A DNA stretch of 64,000 nt from JAVVWB01 sp036652335 (GTDB lineage Bacteria; Synergistota; Synergistia; Synergistales; Synergistaceae). This document shows positions 56,872 to 64,000 of the stretch, piece by piece; positions within the stretch are counted from its first letter, which is position 1, and each line of letters begins with the position of its first letter. The DNA lies in contig JAVVWB010000002.1 in assembly GCA_036652335.1 (NCBI GenBank), positions 116,365 through 180,364 on the forward strand, in the 5' to 3' direction. Both the position numbers and the translations under genes were made by a program. The notes beneath the pieces were generated by a model. That model was not told the origin of the DNA and made no database searches. It was given only the letters and a program-made list of their open reading frames with translations.

Positions 56872-58260
56872 TTAGTAACCCCATTCAAAATTGGGGCTTC
56901 CTGCTTCAAGAAGGCGATTTTTTATCTCATTTGAAATTTTGTCCAGCGCTTCTTTTGTTCTTCCTTCACATCTTGCTACAAGTATTGGTTGTGTATTTGA
57001 AGCTCGCACGAGTCCCCATCCGTCTTTGTATATTATTCTTATTCCGTCGACTGTTATTGCTTCAAGTCCTTCTTTTAGTGCTTTTTCTTTTACTTTACGT
57101 ACTACTTCAAATTTTTGGTCATCGGGGCAGTCGTATCTTGTTTCTATTGTAGAAGGATATATGGGGATTGTTTTCATTATCTGTGATAAATTTTCTGTGG
57201 TATTTGAGAGTATTCTTGCTAGACGCCCTGCTGCGTAGAATGCATCATCAAAACCAAAGAATTCGTCAGCAAAGAACATGTGCCCTGACACTTCACCGGA
57301 GAATAGTGCGTTTATCTCTTTCATTTTTGCTTTTACAAGTGAGTGACCTGCATTCCACCATATTGCTTTACCTCCGAGACGTTGTACTTCTTCAGGAAGT
57401 GCCAATGAGCTTTTGACTTCACATATGGCAGTAGCTCCGGGATTTTTCTCTAAAATTTCTCTCCAGTATAGAGCCATGAGTCTGTCTCCCCATATGACTT
57501 CTCCTTTGTCGTCTACTACACCAATTCTGTCTGAGTCTCCGTCAAAGCCAACTCCGAAGTCTGCTTTGTAGTTTAAAACTTCTTCTATAAGTTTAGGGAG
57601 ATTTTCTCTTTTTGTTGGGTCGGGGTGGTGATTGGGGAAGTTGCCATTTGGGGTGCTATATAGTTCAATTACTTCACAACCTATTTTCTTTAGAAATTCA
57701 GGGGCATATAACCCACCTGTTCCATTTCCTGAGTCGCATACTATTTTGGGCTTGCGTGAACCTAAAGTGATTTTTGATATGAGCATTTCAATATATTCTT
57801 TGTTTATGTTTTTTAAAGAAATTTTACCTTTTCGTAAAGAGTTATAGAATTCGTCTTTAGTTATAATTTTGTATATTTCTTGAATGTCATCACCATATAG
57901 GGTCGCTTTGTCGTAGGCAATTTTGAGCCCGTTAAATTCACTTGGATTGTGACTTCCAGTTATCATTATTCCTCCACCGGTATTTAAGTGGTACATACTC
58001 CAGTAGAATGTAGGAGTGGAGCATAGGCCTAGGTTGATGACGTCTATTCCTGTTTCTGTTATTCCCTCTGTTACAGCTTTACGAATTCTTTCTGTAGAAA
58101 GGCGTGCGTCTCCTCCTATTGTTACTGTGGTGACACCTCGTTTTTTTAGCCATGTAGCAAAAGCATGTGATATTAGTTTCACATTTCTATCTGTTAGTTC
58201 TTTTTCTGCTATTCCTCTTATATCGTATTCTCTAAATATATTTTGCGATATCTCTGTCAT
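56872..58260 (-). CDS. Phosphomannomutase/phosphoglucomutase
   Basis: About 462 residues. The phosphoserine loop is GGGIMITGSHNPSEFNGLKI, the metal loop GVGFDGDSDRIGVVD, the sugar-binding GEVSGHMFFADEFFGFDDAF, and the phosphate-binding RASNTQPILVARCEG. These are the four alpha-D-phosphohexomutase motifs. It interconverts hexose 1- and 6-phosphates for envelope polysaccharides. The ATG at 58260 follows AAAGGA at nine bases; the ATG at 58269 is too close to it. Monocistronic, upstream of the NifU operon. Confidence 0.95.
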   Translation of the reverse strand: MTEISQNIFREYDIRGIAEKELTDRNVKLISHAFATWLKKRGVTTVTIGGDARLSTERIRKAVTEGITETGIDVINLGLCSTPTFYWSMYHLNTGGGIMITGSHNPSEFNGLKIAYDKATLYGDDIQEIYKIITKDEFYNSLRKGKISLKNINKEYIEMLISKITLGSRKPKIVCDSGNGTGGLYAPEFLKKIGCEVIELYSTPNGNFPNHHPDPTKRENLPKLIEEVLNYKADFGVGFDGDSDRIGVVDDKGEVIWGDRLMALYWREILEKNPGATAICEVKSSLALPEEVQRLGGKAIWWNAGHSLVKAKMKEINALFSGEVSGHMFFADEFFGFDDAFYAAGRLARILSNTTENLSQIMKTIPIYPSTIETRYDCPDDQKFEVVRKVKEKALKEGLEAITVDGIRIIYKDGWGLVRASNTQPILVARCEGRTKEALDKISNEIKNRLLEAGSPNFEWGY

Positions 58261-58504
58261 GTTTATCATTCCTTTGTGATGTGCAAAATAGAGTGAAAAA
58301 AGCTTTGTTTTTTCTATTTTTAATTATAGTATAAGCAATAAATTAAAAATAGTAGCAAATTGAAAAGAAAAGTGTGAGAAAAGGTTAAGAATTTAGTTTG
58401 TGTCTTTGTAGAATATATTTACTACTTGATATATAATCAAAAAATAGTTTTCATATTTTTGATCAAAATTTATAAGTATATCCTATATAGAAGAGGTGTT
58501 TTTT

Positions 58505-59572
58505 ATGACAGAAATCAAAGTAGTTCGCAATGAAAATCCCAAACCAAAAGGTAATATGAAAAATCTTGGTTTTGGTAAGGTTTTTACAGATCATATGTTT
58601 GTAATGGATTATGAAAAAGGCAAGGGCTGGCATGATCCTAGAATAGTTCCATTTGGACCTTTTGAAATTTCACCTGCTTCTGTTGTGTTGAACTACGCTC
58701 CAGAAATTTTTGAAGGTATGAAAGCATACCGTACCGCTGATGGCAAAATTCAGCTTTTCCGCCCCACAGAAAATATCAAGAGAATGAATATCTCTGCAGA
58801 GAGAATGTGCTTGCCACAGCTTGATGAGAAGCTTTTTCTTGAAGCATTAGAGAAGCTTGTAGAAATCGAGAAAGATTGGGTTCCAACAGAGCCTTTCACA
58901 TCACTTTATATTCGTCCGATACTTTTTGCAAATGATGAACAGCTTGGTATTCACACACCTCATACTTGTGTGTTTACTATTATTATGTCACCAGTAGGTT
59001 CATATTTTAAAGAGGGTATTAACCCTGTTAAAATGATGATTGAGCGTGAAGATGTCCGTGCAGTAAGAGGCGGTACAGGCTATGCAAAATGTGGCGGTAA
59101 CTATGCAGGTTCTTTGCGTGCAGGTGAGAAAGCCGCAGAACTTGGCTTTGCACAGGTTCTTTGGCTTGATGCAATAGAGAAGAAGTATGTAGAAGAGGGC
59201 GGCGGAATGAATGTTATGTTCAAGATTGATGGTAAAGTCGTCACACCTGAACTTAGTGGTTCCGTCCTTGCTGGTATAACAAGAAAATCACTTATTGAAA
59301 TATTAAAAGAGTGGAATGTACCAGTAGAAGAGAGGAAAGTTAGTGTAGAAGAGATTATGGAAGCTGTTAAAAATGGTACTATGGAAGAATGTTGGTGCTG
59401 TGGTACAGCCGCTGTCCTTTCACCTATTGGACTTCTTGCTTTTGGTGAAGAGACATTTACTATCAACAATTTTGAGACAGGACCTATGGCAAAGAAACTT
59501 TATGATGAGCTTACAGGAATTCAGTGGGGAGCAAAGGAAGATAAACGCAACTGGACTCATGTAATAGCATAG
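58505..59572 (+). CDS. ilvE: Branched-chain amino-acid aminotransferase (type II)
   Basis: About 355 residues. The PLP lysine is in GGTGYAKCGGNYAGSLRAGE, with the type II signature EEGGGMNVMFKIDG and the preceding PLP-contacting EIFEGMKAYR. It transfers the amino group between Leu/Ile/Val and 2-oxoglutarate. The ATG at 58505 is preferred over the GTG at 58496, which lies in the AGAGGTG ribosome site. It stands alone behind a 244-bp upstream region with a 12-bp palindrome (58457-58468, TTTTGATCAAAA) and ends in a terminator. Confidence 0.96.
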   Translation: MTEIKVVRNENPKPKGNMKNLGFGKVFTDHMFVMDYEKGKGWHDPRIVPFGPFEISPASVVLNYAPEIFEGMKAYRTADGKIQLFRPTENIKRMNISAERMCLPQLDEKLFLEALEKLVEIEKDWVPTEPFTSLYIRPILFANDEQLGIHTPHTCVFTIIMSPVGSYFKEGINPVKMMIEREDVRAVRGGTGYAKCGGNYAGSLRAGEKAAELGFAQVLWLDAIEKKYVEEGGGMNVMFKIDGKVVTPELSGSVLAGITRKSLIEILKEWNVPVEERKVSVEEIMEAVKNGTMEECWCCGTAAVLSPIGLLAFGEETFTINNFETGPMAKKLYDELTGIQWGAKEDKRNWTHVIA

Positions 59573-59595
59573 TATTTTATAATATTTTTGTTCTT

Positions 59596-59634
59596 AAAAA
59601 ACAGAGCGGATTTTTCGTCCGCTCTGTTTTTTTT
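59596..59634. terminator. Bidirectional intrinsic terminator
   Basis: 15-bp stem (59596-59610 with 59618-59632, core ACAGAGCGGA/TCCGCTCTGT), 7-base loop and T-run, between ilvE and the convergent HPt gene. Confidence 0.93.
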
Positions 59635-59989
59635 ATTCTTTTGCAGATTCTCGTATTGTTTGAACTGTTTGTTCGTAAAGCTCGCATACTTGGGGAAATA
59701 TTAGTTCTGCTTTTTGTATATCACTGCTGTCTCTTAAATATGTTACCAGATCGCACATTTTTTCGTAAAGTGGTGTGAGACTGAGATTTCCTGCTATACC
59801 TTTTAATGTGTGTGCCGCTTGAAAAGCAAGATAGTATTCTTTGTCTTTTATAGCTGTTTCTAGATTTTTAAAGCTTTTGTCTTCTTCAAATCTTAATAAG
59901 TATTTTTGATACATTGCTTCATTGTGAGCAAAACGCTCTAGTGCTTGTGGTACGTCGATTTTGTTTTTTAGTAAGATATCTTTGTTCAT
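59633..59989 (-). CDS. HPt (histidine phosphotransfer) protein
   Basis: 118 residues, all helical. The phosphorylated His is in QAAHTLKGIAGNLSLTPLYE. The protein should receive phosphate from the receiver domain of the hybrid kinase encoded just upstream and pass it to a response regulator not seen here. The start ATG overlaps the kinase stop (ATGA), so translation is coupled; the gene completes a three-component phosphorelay. Confidence 0.92.
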   Translation of the reverse strand: MNKDILLKNKIDVPQALERFAHNEAMYQKYLLRFEEDKSFKNLETAIKDKEYYLAFQAAHTLKGIAGNLSLTPLYEKMCDLVTYLRDSSDIQKAELIFPQVCELYEQTVQTIRESAKE

Positions 59990-62900
59990 TTTGTCGTCTC
60001 AACTACTTTCTTTAACGTATGATATAGGATCTCTGTGTCAATCGGTTTTGATATATGTCCATTCATTCCGCTACCAATAGATGCTGCGATATCTTCTGTG
60101 AAGGCATTTGCTGTCATTGCATAGATTGGGATTGTTTTTGCGTCATCTCTTTCTAATGCTCTTATTGTTTTTGTTGCTTCAAGTCCGTCCATAATAGGCA
60201 TTTGTATGTCCATTAGTATTGCAGAGTATGTGCCTGATTCGGAATTTTTGAATTTTTCGACTGCGATTGAGCCGTCTTCCGCAGTTTCTACTTCCATTTT
60301 TACTAATGATAGTAGGTCACAAGCAATTTCTCTGTTTAGCTCATTATCTTCTGCCAGTAGTATTTTATGTCCAGTAAAGTCATATTTGCTTTCGTCTGCT
60401 GTTGTCTTTTTGTAACTACCACCCGTTAGGGTCATCAAGATGTTGAAGATTGTTGATTGGAATATCGGTTTAGTTACAAATAAGTTGGCACCAGCTTCTT
60501 TTGCCTCGTCTTCAACTTCTGACAAGTCATAAGCAGATACTATTATTATTATTGTTTGATCATCAAATATTTCTCTTATTTTTCTTGTTAAATCTATACC
60601 GTTTATGCCTTGCATTTTCCAGTCAAGAAGACAAATATCGTAGCCACGACCTTTGTTGTATTCGGATGTGAGGAATAGTAAAGCTTCTTCACCTGAGCTT
60701 GCTATGTCGTGATCTATTCCGATTCTGTGTAAGACTTCTGAGGTATATTCTCTCGTGTCTGAGTCGTCATCTACGACTAGGGCTTTAATACTTTTGAAGT
60801 TATTTTCTTTTGTGTTTTCATTGTTTGAGAGCTCGAATGGCAGGTCTAGAGTAAAGGTTGTTCCCTCTCCTTTTTCGCTTTCCACAGAGAGGTGTCCTCT
60901 CATCATATCTGTAAGACATTTTGCAATGGAGAGTCCTAATCCAGAACCACCATGTTTCTGTGCTGTATGTGCGTTTTCTTGCTCGAATGGTATGAATAAT
61001 CTTTTCAACATATCTTTGCTCATTCCACAGCCTGTGTCAGAAATTATAAATTGGAAAAAGACCTGATTTCCTCTTATTTCTTTTTGAATTACTTGTACTT
61101 TTATGCTGCCTCCTGAAGGTGTAAATTTAAAGGCATTTGATAGGAGGTTTAGTAGTATTTGGTTGAGGCGTAGTGGGTCTCCAATGAGTTTTTCTTCTGT
61201 AACTGATGCTAATGTCATATTGAAGTCAATGTCTTTATCTTTGCATTGAACGTAATATAGAGATGAGATTGTGGTTACAAGTTGTTTGAAATCAAAGCTC
61301 ACGTTTGATATTTTTAGTTTTTGGTTTTCTATTGCAGACATATCTAGTACGTCGTTGATGATGTTTAATAATAATTTTGATGACATTGATATTTTATTTA
61401 GATAATCTTTTACTTTTTCTTTGTCTGTTATATGTGCTTTTGCAAGAGCTGTTATTCCTATTATGGCATTCATTGGTGTCCTTATTTCGTGGCTCATGCG
61501 AGCAAGAAAGGCACTTTTCGATTTACTTGCTACTTCTGCTTGTATTACCGCATCCGCAAGTTGGTTATTTTTTTCTTGTAATTTTATAAAGTTCCTGCGT
61601 CTCATGAGTACTATTGTAATTGTTGCTATAAGCAGTGCTACAAGTAGTAGTGCAATTATGTAGACAGTAGTTTTGTGTATGTATATGAAGTCTTTTATTG
61701 TTGGTTTATATGGTTTTGACACCGTGTGAGTGAGTATTATGGACTCTATGTCTTTTTTGTTTAATGATTTTATTGTTTTGTTTAATATAGAGATAAGCCT
61801 TGAGTCTGTGGTGCTTCTAGCGACTATTGTTGACCCCGCTGTTATAAAGGGAAATGGCGTTACTTGTAAATCACTATAGACAGGTCTTTGCATGTAATAG
61901 TTTATTACATGGGAATTTTGAATGAGTGCATCTGCTTCTTCTTGTTGGATTTTTTTTATGGTGTCTTCTGTAGTTTTGCACAATACAATTTGAGAATCAG
62001 GATAATTTCTCTTTATATATTGTTGCATGAATTGATAGGATTTGCTGGTAGCAAATTTTATATTTGAATTTATGTCAATTACTTTGCCTTTTTTATTTAC
62101 AATGGCAAAGTTTGTTGACAGATATGGCAAGGATAATACGATTTCTTTGTCTTTGAGAAATTCTGGTGAGTAAATGACTCCTGCTACAAGGTCAAATTGT
62201 TTCATTTTTAATGCTGTTATAGGGCGAGTTGTCTCAGGAATAGCTTCAAGTTTGAATTTTAGCCCACTGATTTCTCCTATTTTGATTAAAATGTCCTCTG
62301 CAATTCCCTCTACTTTACCGGTTTCTTTGTTTAGACCTGATATTGGGTATTGGCTAGGTAGATTTCCTACTGTTATAACTCCTGCGTTTTTTATGTATTC
62401 TATTTCTTCTCTTGTATAGTTAGCTCCTGTCGCAAGAGGGCTTTCGTCATAATATTTGGAATATAGTTCAGAATCAAAACGGGGGTTAATTTTTATCTGA
62501 CCCATTGCGTAGTCAAGAGCTTCAATATATGGGCTTCCTTTGTAGCTCATTATGTGATATGAGTCTGTGGCAAATTTTGATATGAGACGGAGTTTTTCGT
62601 TATATGCTGCGTGTTCGGATATTATGGCGGAGATTTCGCCATTTCTTAACGCTTTTAGTGCCTCTGTCGCGGAGGAATATGTTTTTGTTTTGTATGAGAA
62701 GTGGTTTATTTCTGCAAATCGTTTAAATAATGAATTCATTGCATTGTTTTTAACTTCGCCTATTGTTAAACCGTCAAATTTTTCAAAGTCGTTATAGTAG
62801 ATGTCTTTTCTGTCTTGAGAAACGCAGAGTAGTCCCTGTATGTATCTTAAAGGGATTTTGGAAAAATCATATTCTTGTTCTCTTTGTGGATTTTTTTGTG

Positions 62901-63195
62901 CTGTAAGTACAAAGTCTATTTCTTTGTTTTTGAGCATAGTTAGAAGTTCTGGCCAACTAGCATATATGTATTCGTATTTCCAGCCTGTATATTTCGAAAT
63001 TTCATTGAGATAGTCTACAGCGTAGCCAGTATATGTGCCATCTGCTTTTTTCTCTACGAAGTTGCGGTATTCAAAGCAACCTATACGAATAGTTTTTGTT
63101 TCTTCTGTCGCATGTGCAATAGAGGAAATTTGAGATAGAGAAATAACAAAGAGTGCAATTATAAAGAATTTAGTAAGTAGAGTTTTTATTTTCAT
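59986..63195 (-). CDS. Hybrid sensor histidine kinase with periplasmic solute-binding sensors (BvgS/EvgS-like)
   Basis: 1069 residues. A signal-anchor (KTLLTKFFIIALFVISLSQI) is followed by two tandem periplasmic SBP_bac_3-like Venus-flytrap domains (about 35-270 and 270-500; EYRNFVEKKADGTYTGYAVD; LEAIPETTRPITALKMKQFD) and a transmembrane helix (VYIIALLLVALLIATITIVL). HisKA (ARMSHEIRTPMNAIIGITAL), HATPase_c (DTGCGMSKDMLKRLFIPFEQ) and two receivers follow: DWKMQGINGIDLTRKIRE and MDIQMPIMDGLEATKTIR, the second with Lys in ISKPID. It would sense a periplasmic small molecule such as an amino acid. AGAGGTAAAAACAT precedes the ATG, which overlaps the upstream kinase stop. Confidence 0.95.
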   Translation of the reverse strand: MKIKTLLTKFFIIALFVISLSQISSIAHATEETKTIRIGCFEYRNFVEKKADGTYTGYAVDYLNEISKYTGWKYEYIYASWPELLTMLKNKEIDFVLTAQKNPQREQEYDFSKIPLRYIQGLLCVSQDRKDIYYNDFEKFDGLTIGEVKNNAMNSLFKRFAEINHFSYKTKTYSSATEALKALRNGEISAIISEHAAYNEKLRLISKFATDSYHIMSYKGSPYIEALDYAMGQIKINPRFDSELYSKYYDESPLATGANYTREEIEYIKNAGVITVGNLPSQYPISGLNKETGKVEGIAEDILIKIGEISGLKFKLEAIPETTRPITALKMKQFDLVAGVIYSPEFLKDKEIVLSLPYLSTNFAIVNKKGKVIDINSNIKFATSKSYQFMQQYIKRNYPDSQIVLCKTTEDTIKKIQQEEADALIQNSHVINYYMQRPVYSDLQVTPFPFITAGSTIVARSTTDSRLISILNKTIKSLNKKDIESIILTHTVSKPYKPTIKDFIYIHKTTVYIIALLLVALLIATITIVLMRRRNFIKLQEKNNQLADAVIQAEVASKSKSAFLARMSHEIRTPMNAIIGITALAKAHITDKEKVKDYLNKISMSSKLLLNIINDVLDMSAIENQKLKISNVSFDFKQLVTTISSLYYVQCKDKDIDFNMTLASVTEEKLIGDPLRLNQILLNLLSNAFKFTPSGGSIKVQVIQKEIRGNQVFFQFIISDTGCGMSKDMLKRLFIPFEQENAHTAQKHGGSGLGLSIAKCLTDMMRGHLSVESEKGEGTTFTLDLPFELSNNENTKENNFKSIKALVVDDDSDTREYTSEVLHRIGIDHDIASSGEEALLFLTSEYNKGRGYDICLLDWKMQGINGIDLTRKIREIFDDQTIIIIVSAYDLSEVEDEAKEAGANLFVTKPIFQSTIFNILMTLTGGSYKKTTADESKYDFTGHKILLAEDNELNREIACDLLSLVKMEVETAEDGSIAVEKFKNSESGTYSAILMDIQMPIMDGLEATKTIRALERDDAKTIPIYAMTANAFTEDIAASIGSGMNGHISKPIDTEILYHTLKKVVETTK

Positions 63196-64000
63196 ATGTT
63201 TTTACCTCTTATCATTTTACTCAATGTTGTCATCATTACTTCTGGCTCTACAGGTTTAGGTAGGTGTTCGTTCATGCCTGCTTCTATTGCGTCTTTTATG
63301 TCTTGGTCAAATGTGTTTGCAGTAAGAGCTACTATAGGGACTGTTTTTGCTTCGCTATGCTCAGAGTTTCTTATGGCTTTTGTAGCTTCAATTCCGTTCA
63401 TGAAAGGCATGCGTATATCCATTAGGACTATGTCATAATATCCACTTGGAGAGGATATGAATTTATTTAATCCTATGCTTCCGTTTTCTGCTGTGTCAAC
63501 GATAAGCCCCTGTTTTTCTAGTATTTTTTTGATAATTTTTGTGTTTAGAGGGTGATCTTCGCACAAAAGAACTCTCTTATTTACAAGATTATCAAATGTG
63601 CTGTTTGTTGTATTGTTATCAGAGAGAGGCTGATCTATAACAAGTAGTTTTAGGATTACTGTTACTGTTGTGCCAACTCCGATAGTGCTTTTTATGTCAA
63701 TTGTGCCTCCAAATAGGTCGACAAGTTTCTTTACTATGGGGAGTCCAAGCCCTGTTCCCATGTTGTTGTCTGTATTTATTCTATTTTCTTGTGAGAAAGG
63801 TTCAAAAACATGTTTGATGAATTCTTCGGACATGCCAATTCCGCTGTCTTGGATGATAAATCTGTCTATGACGTAGTCAGGTTTTTCTTCCAGACATTCC
63901 ATTGTCCAGTTTATTTCTCCGTTTGTAGGAGTGAATTTTACGGCGTTGCTCAATAAGTTTATAAAAATCTGCTGTAGCCGTGGAACATCAAAGTACATGG
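63192..64000 (-). CDS. Hybrid histidine kinase, C-terminal part (runs off the right edge)
   Basis: About 269 residues visible. HATPase_c (NLLSNAVKFTPTNGE, QDSGIGMSEEFIKHVFEPFS, NMGTGLGLPIVKKLVDLFGG) is followed by a receiver (LCEDHPLNTKIIKKILEKQG, phospho-Asp in MDIRMPFMNGIEATK, Lys in LPKPVE). The histidine-bearing and sensor parts lie beyond the window. It stops four bases into the start of the BvgS-like kinase gene (ATGA), so both kinases and the HPt are one operon. An ATG at 63998 is not the true start. Confidence 0.92.
   Translation of the reverse strand, partial: MYFDVPRLQQIFINLLSNAVKFTPTNGEINWTMECLEEKPDYVIDRFIIQDSGIGMSEEFIKHVFEPFSQENRINTDNNMGTGLGLPIVKKLVDLFGGTIDIKSTIGVGTTVTVILKLLVIDQPLSDNNTTNSTFDNLVNKRVLLCEDHPLNTKIIKKILEKQGLIVDTAENGSIGLNKFISSPSGYYDIVLMDIRMPFMNGIEATKAIRNSEHSEAKTVPIVALTANTFDQDIKDAIEAGMNEHLPKPVEPEVMMTTLSKMIRGKNI

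Noticed and set aside
58457..58468. TTTTGATCAAAA palindrome upstream of ilvE as an operator
   Set aside because: Short AT-rich palindromes of this kind are expected by chance in this base composition, and no promoter elements align convincingly with it.

Overview
The window is 64 kb of AT-rich bacterial DNA with one assembly gap (100 Ns at 41324-41423). It has short intergenic spaces, many Shine-Dalgarno-led genes, several TTG starts and numerous perfect intrinsic terminators. The organism has an outer membrane: a complete TetR/AcrA/AcrB/TolC-type efflux operon is present, and many exported proteins carry signal peptides. The gene content points to an anaerobic peptide and amino-acid fermenter: a cysteine desulfidase, an SLC6-type amino-acid symporter, three M20/carbamoylase-type hydrolases, an aryl-acid CoA ligase with an ACT partner, a branched-chain aminotransferase, a NifU-like/GGGtGRT pair and many radical SAM enzymes. 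Synergistota or a diderm Firmicute (Negativicutes) would fit. I cannot decide between them from sequence alone. No rRNA, phage, transposon or CRISPR array was seen.

Layout. 1-3.6 kb (minus): a partial beta-CASP metallohydrolase, then the operon dCMP deaminase, HD hydrolase, NarL-type regulator, histidine kinase. 3.8-9.0 kb: SLC6 symporter; NhaC-type antiporter plus cysteine desulfidase, divergent from a YheO-type regulator. 9.1-13.3 kb: DUF2284 protein, acetyltransferase, thioesterase, DUF302 protein, an AmmS-like radical SAM enzyme, and thiazole synthase Thi4 behind a TPP riboswitch with terminator. 13.3-20.2 kb: a very large PAS hybrid kinase split by one in-frame TGA, an acetyltransferase-like protein, a C_GCAxxG_C_C protein, RNase HI, small proteins and tRNA-Thr. 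20.3-28.4 kb: paaK-ACT operon behind what looks like a leader-peptide attenuator, a secreted FAD oxidoreductase, two M20 amidohydrolases and an acyl-CoA/AMP ligase.

28.5-35.2 kb: tetR-acrA-acrB-tolC-like efflux operon with a probable operator in its promoter. 35.3-38.1 kb: a pseudopilin, a V4R-domain gene frameshifted in a run of seven As, and a PAS-GGDEF diguanylate cyclase. 38.1-41 kb: exported and small proteins, a B12-binding radical SAM enzyme and a GIY-YIG protein. 41.1-46.7 kb (minus): NAGPA-type protein, carbamoylase-type hydrolase, glyA and rlmN. RlmN has a long charged tail with 57-bp tandem repeats that run into the assembly gap. 46.8-54.7 kb: tRNA-Ala, a DUF2993-like protein, a KdgT-like permease, a methyltransferase, a nitronate monooxygenase-like enzyme, a YitT protein, and a nucleobase permease with a phosphoribosyltransferase. 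55-59.6 kb: GGGtGRT/NifU-like pair, phosphohexomutase, IlvE. 59.6-64 kb (minus): HPt protein, a BvgS/EvgS-like hybrid kinase and a second hybrid kinase running off the edge, together forming a phosphorelay.

The observations most worth following are the leader peptide/terminator upstream of paaK (22.2-22.46 kb), the repeat-tailed RlmN, the two disrupted signalling genes (TGA at 15184, A7 at 36516), the NifU-like/GGGtGRT pair with an 18-bp palindrome upstream, and Thi4 with Met at the expected sulfur-donor/His position.
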